DNA from: Chitinophaga vietnamensis
Lineage (GTDB): Bacteria > Bacteroidota > Bacteroidia > Chitinophagales > Chitinophagaceae
Reading direction: 5' to 3'
DNA: 64,000 bases
Assembly: GCF_902167635.1 (NCBI RefSeq)
Contig: NZ_CABHMS010000003.1
Span: 248,001 to 312,000, forward strand
The first letter of the stretch is position 1. The number at the start of each line of letters is the position of its first letter. Of the stretch, positions 54,918 through 64,000 are shown in pieces. The notes beneath the pieces are model-generated. The model saw only the letters and a program-made list of their open reading frames with translations. It was not told where the DNA came from and did not search any database. The position numbers and the translations under genes were made by a program.

Positions 54918-57900
54918 ATGTACTCAACCAAAACTAATCGCTTTCATGCAAAGCTGTCTGCATGGCTGTTGTGGGCGCTCCTGATCAGTACCTATGGCTT
55001 TGCGCAAACTGCCAGAATAAGCGGTACTGTCATTTATCAGAAAAACGCTGCCCCTGTTCCGGGAGCGTCTGTCACCGTAAAGAATACCGACCGCCGCGCT
55101 GTTACCGATGCCGCGGGACGCTTTTCTATCGAAGCATCGGCAGGAAATGTATTGATCGTTTCCATGATGGGATTTCAAAAGAAAGAAGTAACGCTCACGA
55201 ATACTGGCAGTATCATCGTGCAGCTGACAGAAAATATTTCGCAGCTGGAAGATGTAGTAGTGATCGGCTATGGTAAAACAAAACGTAAAGATGTTACCGG
55301 CGCGATCTCTTCTATTACAGGAGATGAGCTCCGGAAAACGCAGCCGGTCACCTTCGATCAGGCGCTCCAGGGCAAGGTGCCCGGCCTGGTAGCACAACAG
55401 ATCTCCGGCCAGCCCGGCGGCGCTGTATCCATACAGATCCGTGGTATTTCTTCTTTCGGGGCCACCACTCCGATGTATGTCATCGATGGGGTCATTATCG
55501 GCAACACAACCTCGCCAGGCGCCGGCACCAATCCGCTTGCCGGTATCAATCCTTCCGAAATCGAATCTGTTGATGTGCTGAAAGATGCTTCTGCTACCGC
55601 TATCTACGGCTCCCAGGCCACCAATGGCGTGATCGTTATTACCACCAGGAGGGGACTGATCGCACCACCCGCCATCATGTACGATATGTACACCGGCTTT
55701 CAACAGTTGCCTAAAAGACTGCCATTGATGAACCTGCGCGAGTATGCCACTTTCATCAATGAACGCAACAAAGCCCTGGGATGGGGCTTCGATACCCGCG
55801 AAGAATTTGCCAACCCGCAATACCTGGGCGATGGCACTGACTGGCAACATGTGCTGTTCAGAAATGCGCCCATGTACAATCACTCCTTGACTGTTAACGG
55901 CGGTGACGCAAGAACGCAATACCTGCTGTCTGGCTCCTACTTTAAACAGGAAGGCATTGCGCTGGGCTCCGATTTTAAACGGCTCTCGCTGCGCCTTAAC
56001 CTCGACAATAAAACAACCGACTGGCTGAAGATCGGTACCAGCCTGCAATTGATCAATATCAAGGAAAATGTGAATGCCACCAGCTCGAATGTTATCAATA
56101 CCGCGTTGAGCCAAACGCCGGACATTGCGGTGAAAAATACAGACGGCAGCTGGGGCGGCGCTTATAATCCCAACGGATGGGTCAACAGCACCGTCAATCC
56201 TTATGCGATTGCACTGATCAATAAAGACCAGGTAAACAGGAACCAGCTCTTTGGAAATTTATATGGTGAAATCTCTTTCCTGAAAGACTTTGTGCTGCGG
56301 AACGAAGCCACCGTGAGCTTTTCCATGGCAACGGAAGATCGTTTCAATCCTTCCTATACTTTCGGGCTGGTAAAAAATATCAATAACAGCGGCGCCTATA
56401 TCTACAATCAAAACTTGTTTACCACGGTCAGGAACTTCCTGACCTATGCACATCTTTTTAAGAACCGGTATAATGTAAATGCGCTGCTGGGACATGAAGC
56501 GCAGTTAAGCACCAGTGAAGGCAGCAGCGCCACCCGCTCCAATTTTCCCTCAAACAATGTGCAGGTAATCAGCAGCGGAGATCCCACCACGGCTGCCAAT
56601 ACCGGTATCAAAGGCCAGAGCGCACAGGAGTCTTACTTCGGCCGATTGAATGTTGGCCTGTATGATAAATACCTGTTTACCGCCAACGTACGTGCAGACG
56701 GCTCTTCCAAATTTGCGCCGGAAAACCGTTGGGTAACTACCTGGTCTGGCGCCTTTGCCTGGAAAATGAAGAACGAAAATTTCTTGCAGCAGTGGCAACA
56801 GCTGAATGACCTGAAGCTGAGGTTAGGATACGGATTAACCAACAATCAGAACATCAGGGACTACGCTTATACCTCTACGCTGAATACAGTTGCCACCGGC
56901 CTCACCGGCGTGGCGCAGCTCACCGTGAATATGGGCAATCCATATGTGCAGTGGGAGAAAACGAAATATGCGAACATCGGGCTGGATGGAACATTTTTCA
57001 ACTGGCGGTTGAATTTCGCTGTCGATTTTTATAACCGCAGAACAGACGGACTGGTGATGCAGATACCCTTGCCACTGTATTCCGGAACTGCCATCGGATG
57101 GGCTCCCGGCGCGCTGGACGCTCCTTTCGTGAACATCGGAACGGTTAATAATAAAGGTTTCGATTTCAGGATCAGCTCCACCAATATTAAAGGAAAAAAT
57201 TTTACCTGGAAAACAGATGTCACTGTTTCGCGCAATATCAACGAAGTGATCAAACTCAATACCGATGGCGCTTCGCTGACCAGGCCATATAGCAAAACGG
57301 TGGTAGGCAGATCGATCGGGGAATTTTACGGCTATGTGGTGGATGGCGGCGTATTTGCCACCCAGAAAGATTTTGAAACGCATGCACTGCCGGTGAAGAA
57401 CGGTGTGCGCCTGCCGGTAGGCGCCGCCGGCGGCAGCATCTGGTATGGTGATCTGAAATTCAAAGATATCAATGGCGATGGCATCATCAACGAACTGGAT
57501 CAGACCTTCCTCGGATCGCCGATCCCCAAATACCAGATCGGCCTGAATAATACTTTCTCCTATAAAAATTTCGATCTCAATATTTTCTTCAATGCCAACA
57601 TCGGCAATAAAGTATTTAACCAGCTCAGGATAAATGGCGATTATCCCGGTACCAGCTTCGGTTATCTCCGTTCGCTGATGGACTATGCACAGCTGGCGCT
57701 GATAAACCCGCAGGGCTCTGCAACGGATATCAAGAACGTATATGTGAAAAATCCGGATACCAGGATCGTTGGACTGAGGAACGATAATACCAACGATAAC
57801 AACCGCACTTCAGACAAGTTCGTGGAAAGCGGCACTTTCCTGCGATGCAAGAATATTTCCCTGGGATATACTTTGCCGGAATGGTTGCTCAGCAAGGTTC

Positions 57901-58076
57901 GTATCCATTATCTGCGGCTCTATGTCAATGTGTCTAATGCATTTATCATTACCAGGTATTCAGGCATGGATCCTGAAATAGGCTCATGGGATCCCCTGAC
58001 CGCCGGCGTTGACAACGGATTTTATCCGCAGCCGCGGACATTCACCATTGGCGCCAATGTAAAGCTGACCAAATAA
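54918..58076 (+). CDS. SusC/RagA-type TonB-dependent outer-membrane transporter
   Basis: A 1052-residue outer-membrane porter that takes up oligosaccharides with its SusD lid. The signal peptide ends near GFAQ. A carboxypeptidase-regulatory-like domain (about 30-105) follows, then the TonB-box-like region (EDVVVIGYGKTKRKDVTGAIS), the plug (GKVPGLVAQQISGQPGGAVS, then IRGISSFGATTPMYVIDGV), and a 22-strand barrel ending FYPQPRTFTIGANVKLT. There is no N-terminal STN domain, so no direct anti-sigma coupling. SusD follows after 25 bases. Confidence 0.96.
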   Translation: MYSTKTNRFHAKLSAWLLWALLISTYGFAQTARISGTVIYQKNAAPVPGASVTVKNTDRRAVTDAAGRFSIEASAGNVLIVSMMGFQKKEVTLTNTGSIIVQLTENISQLEDVVVIGYGKTKRKDVTGAISSITGDELRKTQPVTFDQALQGKVPGLVAQQISGQPGGAVSIQIRGISSFGATTPMYVIDGVIIGNTTSPGAGTNPLAGINPSEIESVDVLKDASATAIYGSQATNGVIVITTRRGLIAPPAIMYDMYTGFQQLPKRLPLMNLREYATFINERNKALGWGFDTREEFANPQYLGDGTDWQHVLFRNAPMYNHSLTVNGGDARTQYLLSGSYFKQEGIALGSDFKRLSLRLNLDNKTTDWLKIGTSLQLINIKENVNATSSNVINTALSQTPDIAVKNTDGSWGGAYNPNGWVNSTVNPYAIALINKDQVNRNQLFGNLYGEISFLKDFVLRNEATVSFSMATEDRFNPSYTFGLVKNINNSGAYIYNQNLFTTVRNFLTYAHLFKNRYNVNALLGHEAQLSTSEGSSATRSNFPSNNVQVISSGDPTTAANTGIKGQSAQESYFGRLNVGLYDKYLFTANVRADGSSKFAPENRWVTTWSGAFAWKMKNENFLQQWQQLNDLKLRLGYGLTNNQNIRDYAYTSTLNTVATGLTGVAQLTVNMGNPYVQWEKTKYANIGLDGTFFNWRLNFAVDFYNRRTDGLVMQIPLPLYSGTAIGWAPGALDAPFVNIGTVNNKGFDFRISSTNIKGKNFTWKTDVTVSRNINEVIKLNTDGASLTRPYSKTVVGRSIGEFYGYVVDGGVFATQKDFETHALPVKNGVRLPVGAAGGSIWYGDLKFKDINGDGIINELDQTFLGSPIPKYQIGLNNTFSYKNFDLNIFFNANIGNKVFNQLRINGDYPGTSFGYLRSLMDYAQLALINPQGSATDIKNVYVKNPDTRIVGLRNDNTNDNNRTSDKFVESGTFLRCKNISLGYTLPEWLLSKVRIHYLRLYVNVSNAFIITRYSGMDPEIGSWDPLTAGVDNGFYPQPRTFTIGANVKLTK

Positions 58077-58101
58077 TTCATTCACGCTAATCCAGATCAT
58101 C

Positions 58102-59673
58102 ATGAAAGCTATCATAAAAATATTATTCTGTCAGATCATCGTGATCCTGCTGGCGGGATGCTCCAAAAGTTTTCTCGATCGTCCGCCATTGTCTCAGATC
58201 AGCGCGGATAATTTCTATCAATCCACCAACGACCTGCGACTGGCCACAGCAGCGCTGTATGCGGGTTCCCCCTGGGGCGACTGGAACTACACTTGTTACC
58301 TGCCCGTAGGAGATGTGCTGAGCGGTAACCTGGCTGTTGGTTATTGGGGAGATGCCGTGCAACTGAATACCTTCTCCGTTACCGGAATGAACAGTATCAT
58401 GGTTTCCAACTGGAAGTCGATGTATACCATCATTGCGCATTGCAATGTAACGATCAATGCTATCAAACAAAAAGCGCCGGACAGCATTTCCGCCGCCAAC
58501 AAAAATGCCGCCATCGCGGAAGCAAGATTTATACGCGGCTTTGCCTATTATAACCTGGCCGTGCATTGGGGCGCGGTGCCGGTTATTGAAGATAACAGCA
58601 AACTGGTGATTGCTCCTTTGGTTAACCGGGTAAAGACAGAAGACGTATTTCGTTTTGCGATCAAGGACCTGACTTTTGCAGCGCAAAACCTGCCACCCGC
58701 AGATGTGGCGGGGCGACTGACCACCTGGTCGGCGCAGGGCATGTTAGGCAAAGTATATCTGACCCTGGCAGGACTCAATCATACCGGAAGTCGTGATCAG
58801 GCATTGCTGGACAGCGCCCGGAAGTACGCCGGCAACGTGTGTAAAAACAGTGGCCTCTCTTTGCTGCGTAACTATGCAGATCTTTTCAAAACCCAGTTCA
58901 ACGATAACCCCGAATCATTGTTCGCTTTACAGTGGGCGCCCGGTGTTGGATGGCTGGAAGGAAATATGTTGCAGATCTATTCACCCGGCGGTGCGGAAAT
59001 ATCTGCCAACGGTCAGGCAGGATGGTTCAATATCCGTCCTACTGTGGAACTGTATAAAAGCTATAGCACAAAGGATTCTGTCAGGCGTAAAGCAGTTTTT
59101 ATGTTGAAGGGAGATTATTATCCCGAGCTGAATGCAGCCGGCGGCGGTTATCATTTCACCGGCGACTGCGGATTAAAAAAACATATCGTCGGAACGAACA
59201 AAGATAATAATGCGCCCACCATGACGCTGTCATCTTCTCCGGAACACAATGCATTATTAAGATTGGCAGACGTGTACCTCATCTATGCGGAAGCCGTGCT
59301 GGGCAACAATGCGTCTACCAACGATGCGGATGCACTGCTTTATTTCAACAAGGTGCGTGAAAGAGCAGGCGTAAACCCGGCGCCCGCTATAGATGCCGAC
59401 AGCGTGCTGATAGAACGCAGGATTGAACTGGCGGCGGAAGGGCAGTACTGGACAGACCTGGTGCGCTTGTCGTATTACAACCCGGCAAAGGCCATCAGCA
59501 AATTGAACGGAGAAACGCGCGTAACATTTTCTTATACCGGTGGTGTGGTAACTCCCGCTGATCCTTTCGGCGTGATCACGCCGGCCACCATCAACAGCTT
59601 TTCTTTTCCGCTCCCTTCTTCTGAAGTGACCGCCAATCCTAAACTGCTGGAGCCTCCGGTATCTTATTACTAA
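58102..59673 (+). CDS. SusD/RagB-type glycan-binding lipoprotein
   Basis: A 523-residue surface lipoprotein. The lipobox is LLAGCSKSFLDRPP. The TPR-rich SusD fold shows at EARFIRGFAYYNLAVHWGAVPV, AVLGN and a C-terminal RIELAAEGQYWTDLVRLSYY. It caps the SusC barrel and binds oligosaccharides. It is adjacent to SusC on one side and a surface glycan-binding protein on the other. Confidence 0.95.
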   Translation: MKAIIKILFCQIIVILLAGCSKSFLDRPPLSQISADNFYQSTNDLRLATAALYAGSPWGDWNYTCYLPVGDVLSGNLAVGYWGDAVQLNTFSVTGMNSIMVSNWKSMYTIIAHCNVTINAIKQKAPDSISAANKNAAIAEARFIRGFAYYNLAVHWGAVPVIEDNSKLVIAPLVNRVKTEDVFRFAIKDLTFAAQNLPPADVAGRLTTWSAQGMLGKVYLTLAGLNHTGSRDQALLDSARKYAGNVCKNSGLSLLRNYADLFKTQFNDNPESLFALQWAPGVGWLEGNMLQIYSPGGAEISANGQAGWFNIRPTVELYKSYSTKDSVRRKAVFMLKGDYYPELNAAGGGYHFTGDCGLKKHIVGTNKDNNAPTMTLSSSPEHNALLRLADVYLIYAEAVLGNNASTNDADALLYFNKVRERAGVNPAPAIDADSVLIERRIELAAEGQYWTDLVRLSYYNPAKAISKLNGETRVTFSYTGGVVTPADPFGVITPATINSFSFPLPSSEVTANPKLLEPPVSYY

Positions 59674-59692
59674 ACATGTAAATCTTCTTCCC

Positions 59693-60910
59693 GTGAATAA
59701 ATTAATCTCAAACTCAGTCAGCAGGTTATTGTTATGGGTACTCGCCGGGATGATGGCGTTGTTGCAGGCTGCCTGTAAGAAAGATGGAGACGGCGGCGGC
59801 CCGCTGATCACTCATGTCAGGAATTATGCGGCCACGCCAGGCGATACGTTGTTGACGTCGGTGTTGCCGGGGCAGTGGGTAGTATTGTGTGGTCATCATC
59901 TACAAGGCGCGCTGGCAGTAACTTTCAACGGTGTGCCCGCCAGTATTAAAAGCGTGATGTTTTCTGATACCAGCGCCGTGATGCAGGTGCCGGCAGTCAT
60001 ACCTTTTCCATCTATCAGCGCTGATAATATGAATGTTATCCGCTACGTCACGTCACGGGGCACGACCACTTTTAAATTCAGTATTGTGGCGCCGCCGCCC
60101 GTCATCACTGGCGTTTCCAATGAAAATGCCAATGCCGGCGATTCAGTCTACATATATGGCACTAATTTCTTTTTTACACAGCAGGTGATGTTTGCCGGCC
60201 AGCAGATCAATAATTTCACTGCCGCAGGAGATGGGGCATCCATCGGTTTTATACTGCCGCAATTGAGCCATAGCGGCAAAGTTACAGTGATAACAAAATC
60301 GGGAGCAGATTCAACGGCTTACAATGTAAACGACCTTAGCACCGGTATGCTCTGCAACTTCGACGACATCAATCCTTTCAGTTGGGGCACTAATCTCGAA
60401 AATACAGGAACAGATTTTCCCGGCAACAAAGGTAATTACGCGGTGCTGAAGAACGACGTGCTCGCCGGCGGCGACGGCAGCTGGTGGAACAACCAGCGCA
60501 GCATCAATACCAACGAAGTGCAGTGGGTACCGCGCGATAGCCTCCAGGCGCCGTTGGATCGCTACGCGCTGAAATTTGAGATCAATGTACCATCGGCCTG
60601 GAATGGCACCACCTTGTATGTGGTCAGGAATTACAGCAGGGATTATATGGCCCGTTATGAGCCATGGCAGAGCGCTACAGGCACTGCTGCCAACTACGTC
60701 ACCAAAGGTTGGCGTACTGTGACCATCCCCTTTAGCAGCTTCCGCTCCAACGACGGCAAAGGCGTGAGCGCCGCTGACCTCACCACATTGCTCACCAATA
60801 CCGGCGCCGGCCCGGTAAATATCCAAACGGCCAATTTCTCTGCATCGCCCACCGCTACAGGCTTCTATGCCGCCATCGACAATATAAGGGTCGTCAAGAT
60901 CAAAAGATAG
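59693..60910 (+). CDS. Surface glycan-binding lipoprotein with IPT/TIG domains (SGBP-B-like)
   Basis: A 405-residue lipoprotein. Translation starts at a GTG, and the signal ends at LLQAACKKDGDGG. Two IPT/TIG-like domains (about 40-125 and 130-215) have VVLCGHHLQGALAVTFNGVPA and SVYIYGTNFFFTQQVMFAG. The C-terminal domain (about 220-405) has MLCNFDDINPFSWGTN and GWRTVTIPFSSFRSNDG. This layout matches the SGBP-B proteins of xyloglucan loci, whose end domain binds xyloglucan (PF18329 type). It strengthens the xyloglucan reading of the locus. Confidence 0.82.
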   Translation: MNKLISNSVSRLLLWVLAGMMALLQAACKKDGDGGGPLITHVRNYAATPGDTLLTSVLPGQWVVLCGHHLQGALAVTFNGVPASIKSVMFSDTSAVMQVPAVIPFPSISADNMNVIRYVTSRGTTTFKFSIVAPPPVITGVSNENANAGDSVYIYGTNFFFTQQVMFAGQQINNFTAAGDGASIGFILPQLSHSGKVTVITKSGADSTAYNVNDLSTGMLCNFDDINPFSWGTNLENTGTDFPGNKGNYAVLKNDVLAGGDGSWWNNQRSINTNEVQWVPRDSLQAPLDRYALKFEINVPSAWNGTTLYVVRNYSRDYMARYEPWQSATGTAANYVTKGWRTVTIPFSSFRSNDGKGVSAADLTTLLTNTGAGPVNIQTANFSASPTATGFYAAIDNIRVVKIKR

Positions 60911-60931
60911 TTTAATGATAAAATCGAATAA

Positions 60932-63019
60932 ATGAAGAAACACATTTTGTTGTTATGGTTATTGATAACGTTCATCACATCGCAGGCATTTTCCCAACAG
61001 GACCATCCTTTTTTCCCGGCCCGGCGACTGATCACAACGGGCATTTATTATTATCCCGAACATTGGGACCCGAACCTCTGGGAACGCGATATCAAACGGA
61101 TTTCGGAGATGGGATTCGAGTTTGTGCACCTCGCAGAATTTGCGTGGTTCAAGATGGAGCCGGAAGAAGGAAAGTTTGACTTTGGCTGGCTGGACAAAGT
61201 AATGGACCTCTGTGCAAAGTATCGCCTGAAAGTGGTGATGTGCACGCCTTCTGCCACCACGCCTGCATGGATGCGCCATCAATACCCGGAAACTTTCCTG
61301 ATGAACAGCCAGTATATCCGCGGCGAACATGGCACCCGTGGCCTGGGCGCTATCGTGAACCCGGCGTATCGCCGCTTTGTGGAGATCATCGTCACTAAAA
61401 TGGCGCAGCGTTATGGAAAAAATGAAAACATCATCGGCTGGCAACTGGATAATGAACCAGACGCAAAGCCCGATTTCAGCCCTTCTTCGCAGGAAGCATT
61501 CCGGCAATGGCTGAAAGATAAATACCATAGCATCGATACGCTGAATGCCGTATGGGGCAACGCTTTCTGGAGCCAGTGGTACAGCAGTTTTGATCAGGTC
61601 ATCATTCCGAATGTGAACCTCGTAGGCTGGTGGGGCAGCAACCCGCACGCCGTGCTCGATTTCAAACGATACCTGGCGGATGCACAGGCGGCATTCCTCG
61701 ATTTTCAGGCCCATACTTTACGGAAATATATTTCGCAGCAGCAGTTCATCACTACCAATTACACGGCAGTATGTACCGGCGCAGATCCGCGGCGTACCAA
61801 GGCGCTGGACTTTGCCACCTACACTGCGTATCCGAACGGTGGAACTTATAACATCGGCAAACAGGGCTTCCGCCTGGGTAACAGCAATGTGATACTCTTT
61901 GCCGCCGAATATTACAAAGCAACAGGCGGCTTTAGCGGAGCAATGGAAATACAGCCGGGAACGGTCAACTGGGGCAATTTTACGCCCTTGCCATTGCCGG
62001 GCACGGTGCGCATGTGGCTGTACCACGTTTTTGCGGCGGGCGGAAAGCTGGCCTGCTCTTATCGTTTCCGTCAGATCAACTATAGCGCTGAACAATATCA
62101 TTCCGGTATTATGCTCACCGATGGCGTAACGCCCTCGCCAGGCGGAAATGATTATATGCAGTTCATGAAGGAGATGAACCTGCTGCGGAAAGAAGCTGAT
62201 GTGAATGCGCCCTTACCGGAAAAACTGGCGAAGCGTGCTACCGCCATCCTCTGGAACCTGGAGAACTACTGGTCCTTCGATCAGCAGCGGCAAACCAGGC
62301 AGTGGGATACCTGGAATTATCCGATCAAGTTTTTGCAGATCGCCAAATCTTTCGGCGCTCAGGCTGATGTGGTTGCTGAAACAGCCGACCTGTCGAAATA
62401 CAAATTTGTGATCGTACCGGCATACGAGCTGGTAGACAGCGCGCTGATAAAGAAATGGCAGGCATACGCCGCCAATGGCGGGCATTTGATCATCACCTGC
62501 CGCACGGCGGCCAAAAACCGTGCAGGCTACCTCTGGGAAGCTGGCTGGGCTGCTCCCTTGTCTTCATTGATCGGCGCCCGTATCAGCGCCTTCGATATGT
62601 TGCCGGATCAATACTACGGTGACGTACAAACGAAATCAGGCCACTATAGCTGGAACAATTGGGGCGACCTGCTACAACCGGATAAAAACACGGAAGCGGT
62701 GGCCATATACAACGATCAGTTTTATAAAGGCGCTGCCGCTGTAGTAAAGCGCCGCCTTGGCAAAGGCGACGTTACTTACATCGGCGTAGATACGGACGAT
62801 GCAAAGCTGGAGAAAGATGTACTGCGTGATGTCTATACGGCGGCAGGCGCCACCACGGAGGATTATCCGCCGGGCGTGTTTGTCTATTGGCGCGATGGTT
62901 TTTACGTGGCAGTGAACTATTCGTCTGATGATTACGCCATGAACATCCCTGCATCTGCCAAAATAATGATCGGAGAAAAAACTGTAAAACCAGGCGGCGT
63001 GCTTGTCTGGAAAGAATAA
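60932..63019 (+). CDS. Beta-galactosidase, GH42
   Basis: A 695-residue exported glycosidase. The signal peptide ends near AFSQQ. The GH42 barrel has TTGIYYYPEHWDPNLWERDI, the acid/base E175 in GWQLDNEPDA, the probable nucleophile E326 in LFAAEYYKATGG, and LPGTVRMWLYHVFAAGGKLA. A trimerisation-like domain (VDSALIKKWQAYAANGGHLI) and a short beta domain follow. It would release terminal galactose, for example the galactose on xyloglucan side chains, once any fucose is removed. It is 21 bases after the SGBP gene. Confidence 0.93.
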   Translation: MKKHILLLWLLITFITSQAFSQQDHPFFPARRLITTGIYYYPEHWDPNLWERDIKRISEMGFEFVHLAEFAWFKMEPEEGKFDFGWLDKVMDLCAKYRLKVVMCTPSATTPAWMRHQYPETFLMNSQYIRGEHGTRGLGAIVNPAYRRFVEIIVTKMAQRYGKNENIIGWQLDNEPDAKPDFSPSSQEAFRQWLKDKYHSIDTLNAVWGNAFWSQWYSSFDQVIIPNVNLVGWWGSNPHAVLDFKRYLADAQAAFLDFQAHTLRKYISQQQFITTNYTAVCTGADPRRTKALDFATYTAYPNGGTYNIGKQGFRLGNSNVILFAAEYYKATGGFSGAMEIQPGTVNWGNFTPLPLPGTVRMWLYHVFAAGGKLACSYRFRQINYSAEQYHSGIMLTDGVTPSPGGNDYMQFMKEMNLLRKEADVNAPLPEKLAKRATAILWNLENYWSFDQQRQTRQWDTWNYPIKFLQIAKSFGAQADVVAETADLSKYKFVIVPAYELVDSALIKKWQAYAANGGHLIITCRTAAKNRAGYLWEAGWAAPLSSLIGARISAFDMLPDQYYGDVQTKSGHYSWNNWGDLLQPDKNTEAVAIYNDQFYKGAAAVVKRRLGKGDVTYIGVDTDDAKLEKDVLRDVYTAAGATTEDYPPGVFVYWRDGFYVAVNYSSDDYAMNIPASAKIMIGEKTVKPGGVLVWKE

Positions 63020-63035
63020 CTTTAACCACTTTGTT

Positions 63036-64000
63036 ATGCCACGTACCAATGTTCAACACCACGTTCCCACCTGCATGCGCATCGCGGTGCAGTTGTTAAT
63101 CCTGCTTTTTGCAAGTCTGTCAATGTCAGCCCAATTACCTACAGCCCAATCTATCGCCGGCAAAATGAAAGTGGGCTGGAACCTCGGCAACACGCTGGAG
63201 GCCATTTGCGGGGAAACCGCCTGGGGCGGCGCGCTCACCACGCAAACTACGATCGATGCCGTGAAGGCTTCCGGATTTAATGCCGTACGACTGCCATGCT
63301 CATGGGATTGCCACAGCACCAACGGCGTGATCGATCCGGCCTGGATGGCCCGTGTAAAGGAAGTGGTAGACTACTGTCTGCGCGACAGTCTCTATGTTAT
63401 CCTCAATATACACTGGGACAACGGCTGGCTGGAAAATAACGTTACAACGGCCGCGCAGGCGCAGGTAAATGCCAAACAGCAAAACTACTGGACGCAGATT
63501 GCCAATTACTTTAAAAACTATAATGAGCATCTGCTGTTCGCCAGCGCCAATGAGCCGAATGTGAACGACGCCACCGGCATGTCTGTATTGTTGTCTTACC
63601 ATCAAACATTCATCAACGCTGTACGGGCTACGGGCGCCAACAACAGCTCCCGCACCCTGATCATCCAGGGACCGGCTACAGATATAGATAAGACGAATAC
63701 GCTGATGAACACCCTGCCAACAGATCCCATTGCCAACCGTTTAATGATGGAAGTGCATTACTATAGCCCTTCCCAGTTTGCACTGTTGACAAAAGACGAA
63801 ACATGGGGGAGCATGTTCTATTACTGGGGCGCCAACTACCATTCCACTACCGACGCTTCGCGCAATGCCACCTGGGGAGAAGAGAGTTATATGGATGCTG
63901 AATTGAACCTCATGAAAACGAAGTTCATTGATAAAGGCATACCGGTGATCATCGGAGAATATGCGGCCATCAGAAGATCGCTGAATCCTCCTTCTGATCA
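63036..64000 (+). CDS. GH5 endoglucanase / xyloglucanase, 3' end cut by window
   Basis: An open frame to the right edge (321 codons seen). The signal peptide ends near LSMSAQ. The GH5 barrel, in the style of subfamily 4, starts KVGWNLGNTLEAICGETAWG. The acid/base is E173 (SANEPNV), and the nucleophile is E308 (VIIGEYAAI). The conserved His is in LNIHWDNGWL, and MEVHYYSPSQF fits too. GH5_4 includes many endo-xyloglucanases, so this enzyme may cut the backbone before uptake. It begins 16 bases after the GH42 gene; the rest lies outside the window. Confidence 0.92.
   Translation, partial: MPRTNVQHHVPTCMRIAVQLLILLFASLSMSAQLPTAQSIAGKMKVGWNLGNTLEAICGETAWGGALTTQTTIDAVKASGFNAVRLPCSWDCHSTNGVIDPAWMARVKEVVDYCLRDSLYVILNIHWDNGWLENNVTTAAQAQVNAKQQNYWTQIANYFKNYNEHLLFASANEPNVNDATGMSVLLSYHQTFINAVRATGANNSSRTLIIQGPATDIDKTNTLMNTLPTDPIANRLMMEVHYYSPSQFALLTKDETWGSMFYYWGANYHSTTDASRNATWGEESYMDAELNLMKTKFIDKGIPVIIGEYAAIRRSLNPPSD

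Overview
The window reads as a chromosome segment of a Bacteroidota bacterium, most likely a Chitinophaga-like member of the Chitinophagaceae. The evidence is a giant two-GH18 chitinase with a type IX secretion tail, SusC/SusD pairs, many lipoprotein signals, and promoters with the Bacteroidota TTTG / TAnnTTTG signature. Base composition is moderate in GC, apart from an AT-rich toxin-antitoxin patch at 38.7-40.1 kb.

Left edge (1-2.8 kb): the end of a lipoprotein gene, a small excisionase-like gene and a tyrosine integrase lying against the 3' end of a tRNA-Leu(CAA) gene. This looks like the right boundary of an integrated element that continues off the left edge. 2.9-13.5 kb: household and secreted functions (acyl-CoA synthetase, acyltransferase, haloperoxidase-like lipoprotein, esterase with a PA14-like domain, chitinase).

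14.1-35.8 kb: sixteen tightly packed same-strand genes forming a complete extracellular contractile injection system (eCIS; PVC/AFP/MAC-like). In order: cap (Pvc16-like), an unknown protein, one sheath, two tube proteins, a 53-aa DUF5908-like protein, LysM hub, VgrG-like spike, PAAR tip, gp25, two very large baseplate proteins (Pvc11- and Pvc12-like), tape measure, AAA+ ATPase, a DUF4157 plus OmpA-like protein that is the best cargo candidate, and a muramidase-like protein. No tail-fibre gene is visible. There is no phage head or packaging gene and no T6SS membrane complex.

35.8-45.7 kb: universal stress protein, TetR regulator divergent from a Nudix hydrolase, a lone CBM6-like secreted protein, tRNA-Leu(CAG) with a textbook promoter and terminator, a PIN toxin overlapped by an unusually large (307 aa) putative antitoxin, an alpha/beta hydrolase, an alginate-lyase-like lipoprotein, and a GlxA-type regulator overlapping a membrane-anchored DJ-1/PfpI protein.

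45.9-64 kb: a plant-polysaccharide utilisation region. It holds GH29 fucosidase, aldo/keto reductase, CE1-like esterase, two AraC regulators, xylulokinase, xylose isomerase, a zinc alcohol dehydrogenase, then SusC, SusD, an IPT-type surface glycan-binding protein, GH42 beta-galactosidase and a truncated GH5 endoglucanase. Together they fit uptake and breakdown of fucosylated xyloglucan, with the released fucose, galactose and xylose handled locally. The locus runs off the right edge.
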